Part shown: positions 43,886 through 52,666 of the stretch, piece by piece
How the letters are laid out: each line of letters begins with the position of its first letter
Numbering within the stretch: the stretch's first letter is position 1
Assembly: GCF_013283875.1 (NCBI RefSeq)
Contig: NZ_CP054139.1
Span: 1,364,001-1,428,000 of the forward strand
Length of the DNA stretch: 64,000 nucleotides
Origin: Mucilaginibacter mali
GTDB taxonomy: Bacteria; Bacteroidota; Bacteroidia; Sphingobacteriales; Sphingobacteriaceae
Reading direction: 5' to 3'
The notes under the pieces: generated by a model
What the model saw: only the letters and a program-made list of their open reading frames with translations
The model's database searches: none
What the model was told of the DNA's origin: nothing
Position numbers and translations under genes: made by a program

Positions 43886-45151
43886 TCATAATATTCCCAA
43901 TACCTCAAACATCGCCGAAGCTTTTACCAAACACTCCTCATACTCCATTTCTGCATCGGCATCATAAGTGATAGCACTGCCAACATGCAGGGATAAATAT
44001 TTATTTTTAGCATTGTACAATAAAGTGCGGATAATTACGTTAAAATCGCAATTACCATCCGGAGAGAAATAACCCACACTACCGGAATACACGCCCCGCC
44101 TGCTTCGTTCAAACTGTTCCATTAGCTGCATGGTACTTATTTTTGGTGCACCCGTCATGCTGCCCATGGGGAACGTGTTTTTAATGGCCTGTACATCCGA
44201 TAAGCTATCCTGCTTTTCGCAAACCACGGTCGATATCATTTGATGTACCTGGTTGAAGCTGTATATGCCAAATAACTCCTCGGTTTTAACCGTACCCGGC
44301 TTGGCCGAATGGGTAAGATCATTACGCACCAGATCAACTACCATCACGTTCTCCTGCCGCTCTTTTTGGTTGGTTTGTAGTTGGTGTTTTATTAGTTCGT
44401 CCTGCTGGTAATTAGCTTGTCTTTTAGCCGTGCCTTTAATGGGTTGCGAGATGAGTTTGTTCCCCCGTTTAGCTAAAAACCTTTCGGGCGATGCGCAGAT
44501 GATATATTGCTGATAATGCTTAAAAAAACAAGCAAAGGGGTTGGGCGATAGCGCGTTTAAGCGGTTAAAAACATCCAGCGGGTCTATCACCGCATTGTCT
44601 GCGTAAAACTCCTGACAAAAGTTGCTTACGTAGATATCGCCGCGAACAATATGTTCCTGTATCTTCCTGACTGTATCTACATAATCTGATCTGCTGAAGC
44701 GTGGTTGCAGGTTAATAGCAGGAGAGCCTTGATAAAACTGTATTCCCTGCTTTTCTATCTCTTGCAGGATATTCTGCGAATCATCTGATGTGATAATCAC
44801 CTCATCCCCTTTTATAATGATCAGATGTTCAGGAACAAAAAAATACAGACCGGGGAGGTGCAGATGATCAGGATTACTGGATGATAGCTGTTCTATCTCA
44901 TTCTTCAAATCGTAGGTAAAGAAGCCCGTCATCCAACCCGGATGCTCATACCTGTACTGCTCTAACTGCTCAAATGCCGAACCGATATCCGCCTTCAGTT
45001 CATGCTTAACACCAGTCGCGATCAGCGCATCAAAATTAGTGTATGGGTCGCTGAAGTTATTCGAATCGAGATAACAGGCCACACCGAACCCTGAAGCCCA
45101 TTGCAGTGCTTTTTGTTTGAATGCGGTAATATCGGGGGAGATGAAATTCAT
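43886..45151 (-). CDS. pabB: Aminodeoxychorismate synthase component I
   Basis: 421 residues of the chorismate-using anthranilate synthase I family. The motif PIKGTAKR has the Lys typical of PabB, where TrpE has Ala (PIAGT). DLVRNDL, GSMTGAPKI and YSGSVGYFS complete the active site. It makes 4-amino-4-deoxychorismate for folate. It has no linked glutaminase here. Its stop lies 2 bases from the end of the broken toxin on the other strand. Confidence 0.9.
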   Translation of the reverse strand: MNFISPDITAFKQKALQWASGFGVACYLDSNNFSDPYTNFDALIATGVKHELKADIGSAFEQLEQYRYEHPGWMTGFFTYDLKNEIEQLSSSNPDHLHLPGLYFFVPEHLIIIKGDEVIITSDDSQNILQEIEKQGIQFYQGSPAINLQPRFSRSDYVDTVRKIQEHIVRGDIYVSNFCQEFYADNAVIDPLDVFNRLNALSPNPFACFFKHYQQYIICASPERFLAKRGNKLISQPIKGTAKRQANYQQDELIKHQLQTNQKERQENVMVVDLVRNDLTHSAKPGTVKTEELFGIYSFNQVHQMISTVVCEKQDSLSDVQAIKNTFPMGSMTGAPKISTMQLMEQFERSRRGVYSGSVGYFSPDGNCDFNVIIRTLLYNAKNKYLSLHVGSAITYDADAEMEYEECLVKASAMFEVLGIL

Positions 45152-45166
45152 CGGGCTGTAAAGTTA

Positions 45167-45213
45167 TGAAAACAAAAATGTCCGCATTTTAAATGTGGAC
45201 ATTTTTGTTTTCA
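45167..45213 (-). terminator. Long hairpin terminator of the small membrane protein gene
   Basis: TGAAAACAAAAATGTCC and its complement GGACATTTTTGTTTTCA form a stem of about 20 bp (including CGCAT/ATGTG, one G-T pair) around a short AT loop. It includes the stop codon of the gene at 45211 and separates it from pabB. Confidence 0.8.
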
Positions 45214-45486
45214 TCTGAAAAGGCTCATTAGCTTACTAAATCCCCATATCGCGATTATAACTATAATAAAAGCGATGTTATATACCATCATTACAAATCG
45301 TACATGTGGGGTGAAATATACATAAGCCACAACTGAAAGAATTATAGCAATTGTTATTTCTATGATATTTCTTTTAGTATAAGCACGATACCTGAGCGTA
45401 ATAAATATTAGTATTACACTGCAAGGCGGAGCTAAAGTTCCGGATAAAGCAGCGAGATAAGTTGTAATATCTTTTAATGCCGGCAT
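45211..45486 (-). CDS. Small membrane protein of unknown function
   Basis: 91 residues with three predicted helices (about 12-28, 40-57 and 65-85) and basic loops (RYRAYTKRN). No family recognised. It is flanked by a strong terminator downstream and purA upstream on the same strand. Confidence 0.55.
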   Translation of the reverse strand: MPALKDITTYLAALSGTLAPPCSVILIFITLRYRAYTKRNIIEITIAIILSVVAYVYFTPHVRFVMMVYNIAFIIVIIAIWGFSKLMSLFR

Positions 45487-45516
45487 TAACGGGATATGTT
45501 TTGAATTGAAATATTC

Positions 45517-46797
45517 CTAAACTGGCAACACTAGGGTCTGCACCCTATCCGGCCCAACCGAAAGGTATTTTACCGGAACGCCTAATTGCTCTTTCAAAAA
45601 CAGCATGTAGTTATTCAACGATGCCGGGATCTGGTCCAGTTGGGTAATACCGGTGATATCTTCGTTCCAGCCTTCTATCTCCTGTAAAACAGGTTCAGGG
45701 CTAATGGTGCAGATATCGTATGGCATATAATCTATCACCTCGCCATTGTAATTGTAATGGGTACAGGCGTATATCTTTTCAAAACCGCTTAATACGTCGG
45801 CCTTGGTCATCACCAGTTGGGTAACGCCGTTAAGCATAATCGCGTATTTTAAAGCAGGCAGGTCTATCCAGCCGGTACGACGCGGGCGACCGGTAGTAGC
45901 GCCAAACTCATGGCCTAATTTGCGTAGTTCTTCGCCGGTTTCGTTATCCAGTTCGGTAGGGAAGGGGCCACCGCCTACGCGGGTGCAATAAGCTTTAAAT
46001 ATGCCAATCACCTCGCCAATTTGGCTTGGGGCTATACCTAAACCGGTGCAGGCACCTGCCGAGGTAGTGTTTGATGAGGTAACAAACGGGTACGAACCAA
46101 AGTCGATATCCAGCATAGCGCCCTGGGCGCCTTCGGCCAGTACTTTTTTGCCCTTGCGGATATAGTCGTTCACAAAGTGCTCCGAATCTACCAGCGGGAA
46201 TTGTTTGATCACGTCCAACGCTTCAAAGAACGCCGCTTCGCGCTCGGCAAAATCAACAACTTCGCCGTATAGAGCCTGTAGCATAGATGTATGCTTGGAT
46301 ACCAGTTTTTGGTAGCGCTCTTTAAAATCGGGCAGGGTAATATCGCCAATGCGCAAACCATTACGGCCGGTCTTATCCATATAAGTTGGGCCAATACCTT
46401 TCAGGGTAGAGCCGATCTTGCCGTCGCCCATCTTTTTTTCCGACGCGGCATCCAGCAATTGGTGGGTTGGCAATATCAGGTGCGCTTTTTTGGCGATCAC
46501 CAGGTTCTTTTTAGCCAGCAGGTCGTGCCCGGCGGCTTTCAGTTTATCAAGTTCTTTTTTTAGGGTGATGGGGTCTATCACCACGCCATTACCTATCAGG
46601 TTTAGTGTGTTGTCAAAAAATATACCCGAGGGGATGGTGTTCAGTACAAACTTCTGCCCGTCAAACTCCAGCGTATGGCCGGCATTCGGGCCGCCCTGGA
46701 AACGCGCGATCAGATCGTAATCGGCAGCCAGTACATCAACAATTTTTCCTTTACCTTCGTCGCCCCATTGCAGGCCTAATAAAACGTCAACAGCCAT
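45517..46797 (-). CDS. purA: Adenylosuccinate synthase
   Basis: 426 residues, normal length. The GTP-binding loop GDEGKGK (13-19), NAGHT (38-42), GIGPTYMDKTGRNGLR and GVPVKYLSVGPDR are all in place. It converts IMP and Asp to adenylosuccinate, the first committed step to AMP. The start follows the usual M-x-V-D-V-L-LGLQWGDEGKGK pattern. Confidence 0.97.
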   Translation of the reverse strand: MAVDVLLGLQWGDEGKGKIVDVLAADYDLIARFQGGPNAGHTLEFDGQKFVLNTIPSGIFFDNTLNLIGNGVVIDPITLKKELDKLKAAGHDLLAKKNLVIAKKAHLILPTHQLLDAASEKKMGDGKIGSTLKGIGPTYMDKTGRNGLRIGDITLPDFKERYQKLVSKHTSMLQALYGEVVDFAEREAAFFEALDVIKQFPLVDSEHFVNDYIRKGKKVLAEGAQGAMLDIDFGSYPFVTSSNTTSAGACTGLGIAPSQIGEVIGIFKAYCTRVGGGPFPTELDNETGEELRKLGHEFGATTGRPRRTGWIDLPALKYAIMLNGVTQLVMTKADVLSGFEKIYACTHYNYNGEVIDYMPYDICTISPEPVLQEIEGWNEDITGITQLDQIPASLNNYMLFLKEQLGVPVKYLSVGPDRVQTLVLPV

Positions 46798-46806
46798 TTA
46801 TTTTAT

Positions 46807-47433
46807 TTATATCTTTCTTTTATAGTAAACTTCCAAACCTTTGCTGATCGTCTTTTTCACGTCAACCCAGGTTATTTTATCTAATGTATCAGGATCAATG
46901 TCATCTTCCGCATCGTTAAAGTATGCCATTGATCTAATTACCGCAAAGGTATCATCATAAGTATATCTATCATGATAAAATTCAAAAAGATTATCAAAAG
47001 AATAGAATTCTAACAATTTAGCGATGTCCCAAAAGTCTTTTTTGCGCCCCCGGCCTTTAATAGCATTCAATTTTAAGGCGATCAATTCCCTCGTATCAGG
47101 AAAGGGAATACCGTCTAATATTTGCACTGGATATATGAAAGGGTCTCTGATGGCAACAAGGTCGACTTTCACGTTTTGGATGTTACATTGAATGATATTT
47201 CTTGTTATATCCCGGGATTTAATGTCCCCGAAGATGTTTTCTAATGTAGAGACGACTATATCACGTTCGATCTGCTTATCAGTAAAAAGATCAAGATCTA
47301 TCGATTTGCGGTGGCCATATAGTAGAGATATTGCAGTACCTCCAACCAGTCTGAAATCTTTCATTTCAGGCAATGAAATGATTTGCTTTAAAAGTCCCAA
47401 TGTAGCCGGTTCGACTGTTTCTTCTCGTAACAT
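46807..47433 (-). CDS. AbiEii-like nucleotidyltransferase
   Basis: 208 residues. The nucleotidyltransferase core is LVGGTAISLLYGHRKSIDLDLFTD, with GG and the two Asp (DLD) of the active site. RELIALKLNAIKGRGRKKDFWDIAKLLEF is the conserved C-terminal motif of the AbiEii/AbiGii toxin family. Type IV toxins of this group transfer nucleotides to tRNA or other targets. Overlap with the gene upstream (46 bases) supports a paired function. All key residues are intact. Confidence 0.85.
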   Translation of the reverse strand: MLREETVEPATLGLLKQIISLPEMKDFRLVGGTAISLLYGHRKSIDLDLFTDKQIERDIVVSTLENIFGDIKSRDITRNIIQCNIQNVKVDLVAIRDPFIYPVQILDGIPFPDTRELIALKLNAIKGRGRKKDFWDIAKLLEFYSFDNLFEFYHDRYTYDDTFAVIRSMAYFNDAEDDIDPDTLDKITWVDVKKTISKGLEVYYKRKI

Positions 47434-47681
47434 TTAAAGTCGGTAGGTTTTACTTTGAATAGTGCGCAGCAAAAGCTTATGCTTATATCCGATAGCCAGA
47501 GCGCCTGTAAGGCAAGCTGTTTGACATGCTCAAAGCCATAAAATTTTAATATGCTAATAAAGTCATCATTTGTACCGCGCTCGATCACCTTTTCAACAAC
47601 GTGGCGAGCATTCTTCTCATAGTCGATCTTATCCATATCAACATCCCAAAATGCCTGTTTACTTAAGATCGGTTTATTCAT
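47388..47681 (-). CDS. DUF6922 protein, probable antitoxin-like partner
   Basis: 97 residues with the pattern LSKQAFWDVDMDKIDYEKNARHVVEKVIERGTNDDFISILKFYGFEHVKQLALQALWLSD, then FKCYEKK, which I recognise as the DUF6922 family often encoded before nucleotidyltransferase toxin genes. The helical N-terminal part could bind DNA. Its 3' end overlaps the toxin-like gene by 46 bases, an unusually long overlap. Antitoxin role is inferred from context. Confidence 0.75.
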   Translation of the reverse strand: MNKPILSKQAFWDVDMDKIDYEKNARHVVEKVIERGTNDDFISILKFYGFEHVKQLALQALWLSDISISFCCALFKVKPTDFKCYEKKQSNRLHWDF

Positions 47682-47683
47682 GA

Positions 47684-48154
47684 TCAGGAAACTTTTCGGT
47701 CACAAAAACCTTCTTTAAGTTTAGTACAATTGCCATAAAGATTAAGCGAGTGGTGCTTGATGTCGAATTTCAACAAACCGCCCATCATACTTTGGATCTG
47801 CTGGATGCGCGGATCGCAAAACTCAACCACCTTTCCGCAATCAATGCAAATGATATGGTCGTGCTGTTTATACCCGTACGATTTTTCGAACTGGGCCATA
47901 TTCTTACCGAACTGGTGTTTGGTCACCAGGTCGCACGATACCAGCAATTCCAGCGTATTATATACCGTGGCGCGGCTAACCCGGTACTTTTTATTTTTCA
48001 TGTGGATGTATAACGATTCCACATCAAAGTGGTCGTTCCGCGAATAGATCTCTTCTAAAATGGCAAAGCGCTCGGGGGTTTTCCTCAGGCTTTTATTTTC
48101 GAGGTAAGCTTCGAAAATTTTTTTAACCATAGCTATGGTTTCTGTTTGCGACAT
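47684..48154 (-). CDS. Fur-family transcriptional regulator
   Basis: 156 residues from the ATG at 48154. Longer readings up to 48247 translate the repetitive TATGCAAATGTGC DNA into a His/Cys/Ile-rich string with no family likeness and are rejected. Winged helix: RKTPERFAILEEIYSRNDHFDVESLYIHM and RVSRATVYNTLELL. The metal site is HDHIICIDCGKVVEF. The second CxxC of classical Fur is only partly kept (GNCTKLKEGFC). It probably senses iron, zinc or peroxide. TAACTTTG ends 5 bases before the ATG, so the mRNA may be leaderless. Confidence 0.9.
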   Translation of the reverse strand: MSQTETIAMVKKIFEAYLENKSLRKTPERFAILEEIYSRNDHFDVESLYIHMKNKKYRVSRATVYNTLELLVSCDLVTKHQFGKNMAQFEKSYGYKQHDHIICIDCGKVVEFCDPRIQQIQSMMGGLLKFDIKHHSLNLYGNCTKLKEGFCDRKVS

Positions 48155-48159
48155 ATGGG

Positions 48160-48167
48160 CAAAGTTA
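48160..48167 (-). promoter_or_regulatory. Fur gene -7 box (TAACTTTG) next to the start codon
   Basis: The minus strand reads TAACTTTG, 5 bases, ATG. It is a perfect match to TAnnTTTG. Confidence 0.5.
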
Positions 48168-48169
48168 TG

Positions 48170-48316
48170 AATTAATGTGCAAATGTGCGGATATGCAAAT
48201 GTGCAGATGTTACAGATGTGTAAATATGCAAATATGCAGATGTGCAAATGCTTACATTGTGGTTATTAATTAAAAATATCAATTGCACATACGCACATCT
48301 GCATATATGCACATCC
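48170..48316. repeat. Degenerate ATGTGCAAATATGCAG repeats with a complementary copy
   Basis: From 48175 to 48250 the words ATGTGC, AAATGTGC, ATATGCA recur in degenerate tandem. From about 48284 to 48316 the complementary words GCACATACGCACATC and TGCATATATGCACATCC follow. The whole can fold as a long imperfect hairpin between the Fur gene and the RelA/SpoT gene. Confidence 0.65.
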
Positions 48317-48317
48317 A

Positions 48318-50546
48318 TCAGGATGCCCGCTCTACCGCCGGGGCCGAATCAAAGCGGGTAACCGCAGTGATGCCGCGCACCATTTTTAAACGCTTGATCA
48401 GGTTTTCCAAATGCTCGGTATCGTTCACGTAAACCATTATCGAACCCTCGAAGATCCCGTTATCGCTATCTACAGTGATGGAGCGGATGTTTACTTTAAA
48501 ATCGTTAGAGATAACCGTAGTTAACTTATTGATCAGGCCCACATCATCAATACCCGTAATGCGCAAGCCGGTTAAAAATGCCAGCTCCTGTTGGTTTGTC
48601 CAGCGGGCTTTTACAACGCGATAACCATAGTTCGACATCAGTTTGGTAGCATTAGGACAATTGGTACGATGGATCTTAATACCTTCACTCACGGTGATGA
48701 AGCCAAATACGTCATCGCCCGGGATAGGGTTGCAGCAATTAGCCAGGGTATAGTCTATCTTCTGCATATCCTCGCCAATCAGCAGCATATCGCTATCCTT
48801 CGTTTTGATGCTTTTCAGCAGACTTTGTACCTGGTCGGTATCAATTTTATCCTGCGGCTTGTTCTCGACGCTCTTTTCCGATGCCTGGTATTCTTTCAGG
48901 TCTTTCAGATCGATCAAGCCTTTGGCCACGTTGTAGAACAGTTCCTGGGTAGATGGCAGCTTAAAATAATAGCTTAGCTTATGCAGGTTCTCTGAATTAT
49001 AAGTGATCTTCAGCGATTTTAACTTACGCTCCAGTATCTCCTTGCCATCTTCAGCTATTTTGCGTTTCTCTTCTTTTAACGATGATTTGATCTTGGCTTT
49101 GGCCTTGGCCGTTACCACAATGTTCAACCAATCCTCTTTAGGTGTTTGCTTGCCCGATGTGATGATCTCTACCTGGTCGCCGTTTTGCAGCTTATAGTTC
49201 AACGGCACCAGTTTGTGGTTCACCTTGGCGCCGATACAACTGGCGCCAACATCCGTATGTATCTCAAAGGCAAAGTCCAAAGCTGTAGCGCTTGATGGCA
49301 ATTGTATCAGGGCCCCTTTTGGCGTAAAGATGAAGATCTCGTCGCTAAAAAGGTTCATTTTGAAATCATCCAGGAAGTCCAGCGCGTTGCTGTCGGGGTT
49401 CTTCAACATGTCGCGCACCTTTTGGATCCATTGGTCAAGGCCGTTATCTACCGATGATTCTTTATATTTCCAGTGTGCCGCGAAGCCCTTTTCGGCAATT
49501 TCGTTCATGCGTTTGGTACGGATCTGCACCTCTACCCATTGGCCGCGGGGACCCATTACAGTGGTATGCAACGATTCGTAACCGTTGGCCTTAGGCGATG
49601 ATACCCAATCGCGCAGGCGGTCGGGGTTGGGGCGGTACAGGTCGGTAACGATAGAATAAGCTTTCCAGCAATCCGATTTTTCGTTCTCGGGCGCGCTGTC
49701 CAATATGATGCGGATGGCAAACAGATCGTATACCTCTTCAAACGGGATCGCCTTTTTCTTCATCTTATTCCATATGGAATGGATGGATTTTGGACGGCCA
49801 AACATATCGGCCTGCAAGCCCTGCCCTTCAAGCACTTTTTTTATCGGGTCGATGAAATCGCGGATAAACTTCTCGCGTTCGGCCTTTTTTTCGTTTAGTT
49901 TATTTTTGATGAACTGGTAAGTTTCGCTTTCCATGTATTTCATAGAAAGGTCTTCCAACTCTGACTTTATGGCATATAAACCCAGGCGGTGTGCCAGCGG
50001 GGCATACAGGTATACGGTTTCCGACGATAGCTTCAGCTGCTTATCGCGCGGCATAAACTCCATAGTGCGCATGTTATGCAGGCGGTCGGCCAGTTTGATC
50101 AGGATCACCCTCACATCGTCGGCCAGGGTAAGCAGCATCTTACGGAAATTCTCGGCCTGCAGCGAACTGTTGGTATCGAATACGCCCGAGATCTTGGTCA
50201 ATCCATCGATGATCTTGGCTACCTTTTTGCCAAACTCGCGTTCGATATCATCCAGCGAAACGTCGGTATCTTCAACAACATCGTGCAGCAGGGCGCATAC
50301 AATAGAGGTAGTGCCCAGGCCAATTTCCTCGGCAGCTATTTGCGCAACGGCAATGGGGTGGTAGATATAAGGCTCGCCACTTTTACGGCGCATATCTTTA
50401 TGGCTTTCCAGCGCCATATCGAAAGCTTTGCGTATCATGCGTTTATCGCCTTTTTGCAGGGTTGATTTGGATGCGCGCAGCAAAGCCCGGTACCTTTTCA
50501 GTATCTCGTTCTTCTCTGCTTCTAAATCTATCACTATATCTTTCAT
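48318..50546 (-). CDS. rsh: RelA/SpoT homologue, bifunctional (p)ppGpp synthetase/hydrolase
   Basis: 742 residues with the full long-RSH layout. HD hydrolase domain (about 45-190, HPIAVAQIAA, LLHDVVEDTD, LADRLHNMRTM), synthetase domain (about 240-360, GRPKSIHSIWNKMKKK, YDLFAIRIIL, ESLHTTVMGPRG, VEVQIRT), TGS (about 400-460), helical middle, and C-terminal ACT (about 660-735). The synthetase has RLRD, near the RxKD form seen in bifunctional enzymes and unlike the ExDD of RelA. Both activities look intact. It controls the stringent response. Confidence 0.95.
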   Translation of the reverse strand: MKDIVIDLEAEKNEILKRYRALLRASKSTLQKGDKRMIRKAFDMALESHKDMRRKSGEPYIYHPIAVAQIAAEEIGLGTTSIVCALLHDVVEDTDVSLDDIEREFGKKVAKIIDGLTKISGVFDTNSSLQAENFRKMLLTLADDVRVILIKLADRLHNMRTMEFMPRDKQLKLSSETVYLYAPLAHRLGLYAIKSELEDLSMKYMESETYQFIKNKLNEKKAEREKFIRDFIDPIKKVLEGQGLQADMFGRPKSIHSIWNKMKKKAIPFEEVYDLFAIRIILDSAPENEKSDCWKAYSIVTDLYRPNPDRLRDWVSSPKANGYESLHTTVMGPRGQWVEVQIRTKRMNEIAEKGFAAHWKYKESSVDNGLDQWIQKVRDMLKNPDSNALDFLDDFKMNLFSDEIFIFTPKGALIQLPSSATALDFAFEIHTDVGASCIGAKVNHKLVPLNYKLQNGDQVEIITSGKQTPKEDWLNIVVTAKAKAKIKSSLKEEKRKIAEDGKEILERKLKSLKITYNSENLHKLSYYFKLPSTQELFYNVAKGLIDLKDLKEYQASEKSVENKPQDKIDTDQVQSLLKSIKTKDSDMLLIGEDMQKIDYTLANCCNPIPGDDVFGFITVSEGIKIHRTNCPNATKLMSNYGYRVVKARWTNQQELAFLTGLRITGIDDVGLINKLTTVISNDFKVNIRSITVDSDNGIFEGSIMVYVNDTEHLENLIKRLKMVRGITAVTRFDSAPAVERAS

Positions 50547-50632
50547 TTATAACCCCTTATCATTTATGCCCTAAAAACAGGCCCCGAAAAAAATATTGCA
50601 TTCAATTTATGAAATTGAATAAAAAATAGCAT

Positions 50633-50640
50633 TATTTTTG
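50633..50640 (+). promoter_or_regulatory. -7 box (TATTTTTG) of the DUF4294 gene
   Basis: TATTTTTG, matching TAnnTTTG, ends 13 bases before the ATG at 50654. A TTG at 50615-50617 lies somewhat too close to be a standard -33 element. Confidence 0.45.
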
Positions 50641-50653
50641 TAATCGTAAAAAT

Positions 50654-51265
50654 ATGAAATTTATTGGCTTTGTATTGGTGTTTTGCTGCTTCGCTTCCAT
50701 AGCGCTGTCACAAAATACATTGCCACGCCCTAAGTTAGGCAAAAACGATACCATTAAAACTTATTTAACAGAATATGACGGAGAGTTGATACCGTGGACA
50801 GTTACCCCCGAAGTTAAAATAGTTGACACCCGAATTTTTAAGAGCGAAAAAGACCGCCAGGATTACAACCGCCTGCGCTACAACGTGTATAAGGTATTGC
50901 CTTACATGCGTTTTGCCAGTGCCCAGTACCAGCAGTTACAGCGCGATCTGGCTACCACCGGCGATAAAAGCAAGCAAAAGGAAATGGTAAAAGCTTGCGA
51001 AACCAGGGTGAAGGACCTATTTAACAAGGAGATAAAGAACCTGACCATTACGCAGGGCGAGATATTGATAAAATTAGTTAACCGCGAAACAGGAAATACA
51101 AGTTATGATATGCTGAAGGAATTGAAGGGCGGATTGAACGCCTTTATGTTCCAGTCTATTGCACGGATATTTGGCCATAACCTGAAAGAGACCTACAATC
51201 CCGAAGAGGAGAGGGATATCGAATCTATTCTGCAATCGGCAGGGTATATTTCCTTCAATAATTAA
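50654..51265 (+). CDS. DUF4294 secreted protein
   Basis: 203 residues with a signal peptide ending near ALSQ (20). The mature part matches DUF4294: YDGELIPWTVTPEVKIVDTRIFKSEKDRQDYNRLRYNVYKVLPYMRFA, EIKNLTITQGEILIKLVNRETG and YNPEEERDIE. Conserved in Bacteroidota, no known function. glutathione peroxidase follows by 4 bases, so the two are likely co-transcribed. Confidence 0.88.
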   Translation: MKFIGFVLVFCCFASIALSQNTLPRPKLGKNDTIKTYLTEYDGELIPWTVTPEVKIVDTRIFKSEKDRQDYNRLRYNVYKVLPYMRFASAQYQQLQRDLATTGDKSKQKEMVKACETRVKDLFNKEIKNLTITQGEILIKLVNRETGNTSYDMLKELKGGLNAFMFQSIARIFGHNLKETYNPEEERDIESILQSAGYISFNN

Positions 51266-51269
51266 ATTA

Positions 51270-51773
51270 ATGGACGATAAGAGCATTTACCAGTTTAGCG
51301 TTAAAAGGCTAAACGGTGAAGAAGTTAACCTTGGCGATTATAAAAACAAGGTACTGTTAATTGTAAATACCGCGTCGCAATGCGGTTTTACCCCACAGCT
51401 TAAGGAGCTGGAAGAACTGAGAAAGTTATACAAAGACCAGGATTTTGAGATACTGGCATTCCCATCTAACGATTTTGGCGGGCAGGAGCCTTTAGCTGGC
51501 AGCGAGATCAGTAAGTTTTGCGCCATCAACTTTGGTACGCATTTCCCGCTGTTTGACAAAGTGAGGGTACGCGGGCCTTATAGCCATCCGTTGTTCCAGT
51601 TTTTGGCGGACAAGAGACTGAACGGTACCGTAGCATCGGCCCCAAGATGGAATTTTCATAAATACCTTGTTGATGCCCACGGTTTGGTAACCGACTTTTT
51701 TTACCCGTTTACCAAGCCAACATCATCAAAGATCAGGAAAAAGATAGACCGCCTGCTGGCAGCGGGACATTGA
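51270..51773 (+). CDS. Glutathione peroxidase-like thiol peroxidase
   Basis: 167 residues, full length. The peroxidatic Cys is in NTASQCGFTPQ, Gln in FGGQEP, and Trp-Asn in RWNFHKYLV: the GPx tetrad. A second family pattern reads FPSNDFGG, with Ser where some have Cys. Such bacterial enzymes usually use thioredoxin; bacillithiol (see bshB1, next gene) is another possible reductant but unproven. It removes peroxides. Confidence 0.92.
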   Translation: MDDKSIYQFSVKRLNGEEVNLGDYKNKVLLIVNTASQCGFTPQLKELEELRKLYKDQDFEILAFPSNDFGGQEPLAGSEISKFCAINFGTHFPLFDKVRVRGPYSHPLFQFLADKRLNGTVASAPRWNFHKYLVDAHGLVTDFFYPFTKPTSSKIRKKIDRLLAAGH

Positions 51774-51785
51774 TCTCTTGTTAAT

Positions 51786-51898
51786 GTCATTGCGAGGAGC
51801 GGACGGGGTTGTGAAATGGGGCGACGAAGCAATCTCGTAGCTATGCATCGTCGATACACAAACTACGAGATTGCCGCGCTATCTCTCGCAATGACAAA
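51786..51898. repeat. Inverted repeat between gpx and bshB1
   Basis: GTCATTGCGAGGA...GAAGCAATCTCGTAG on the left pairs with CTACGAGATTGC...TCTCGCAATGAC on the right, with a short middle. It could form a long imperfect hairpin. Related words are present at 4624-4665. Confidence 0.75.
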
Positions 51899-51924
51899 GT
51901 TTTAACCTTAACATCTACACCATT

Positions 51925-52653
51925 ATGCAAAAACTGGATATACTTGTACTGGCCGTTCACCCGGACGATGCTGAATTAGGTTGTGGCGGCACTGTTGCCA
52001 AACATGTGGCTATGGGATATAAGGTAGGTATAGTTGACCTTACCCGCGGCGAATTAGGTACCCGCGGCACAGCCGAAATTCGCGATCAGGAAGCTGCTGA
52101 AGCCGGCAGGATACTGGGTTTGGCGGTAAGAGAAAACCTTGCCATCCCCGATGGTTTTTTCGAAAATACCCGCGAATATCAGTTGAAGATAATTGCCGCT
52201 ATCCGCAAGTTTCAGCCCGGGATCGTAATTACTAATGCCTATCACGACCGCCACCCGGATCATGGCCGCGCTAACGAATTGGTAGAAGCTTCGGCTTTCC
52301 TTGCCGGCTTGCGCAAAGTAGAAACACTTGACGATAACGGCCAGCCCCAGGAAGCCTGGCGACCAAAGCAGGTGCTGCATTTTATACAGGATAACTACAT
52401 CCACCCCGATATTGTGATTGATGTTACCGATTACTGGGATACTAAAATGGCCAGCGTATTTGCCTATCAATCACAATTCCATAACCCTGACTGGAACAGC
52501 GACGAACCGCAAACCTATATCTCATCACCGCAATTCACCGCCGTGGTAGAAGGCCGTGGCCGCGAGTTTGGCAAAAGCATCGGCGTAAAATATGCCGAAG
52601 GCTTTACCAGCCGGAAGGTATTGGGTGTGGATAGTTTGATGGATTTGCGGTAG
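51925..52653 (+). CDS. bshB1: Bacillithiol biosynthesis deacetylase BshB1
   Basis: 242 residues of the PIG-L/LmbE zinc deacetylase family. The metal site AVHPDDAELGCGGT (H12, D14-D15) and HPDHGRANEL are clear, and RGELGTRGT plus YQSQFHNP are typical of the BshB1 branch. It removes acetyl from GlcNAc-malate on the way to bacillithiol, the low-molecular-weight thiol of many Bacteroidota. The preceding peroxidase gene is an interesting neighbour, though a repeat separates them. Confidence 0.93.
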   Translation: MQKLDILVLAVHPDDAELGCGGTVAKHVAMGYKVGIVDLTRGELGTRGTAEIRDQEAAEAGRILGLAVRENLAIPDGFFENTREYQLKIIAAIRKFQPGIVITNAYHDRHPDHGRANELVEASAFLAGLRKVETLDDNGQPQEAWRPKQVLHFIQDNYIHPDIVIDVTDYWDTKMASVFAYQSQFHNPDWNSDEPQTYISSPQFTAVVEGRGREFGKSIGVKYAEGFTSRKVLGVDSLMDLR

Positions 52654-52666
52654 TAGTACTATAATA

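Noticed and set aside
48155..48247. 31-codon N-terminal extension of the Fur-family protein
   Set aside because: The added residues are a translated degenerate repeat (His/Cys/Ile-rich), and a -7 promoter box lies inside it.
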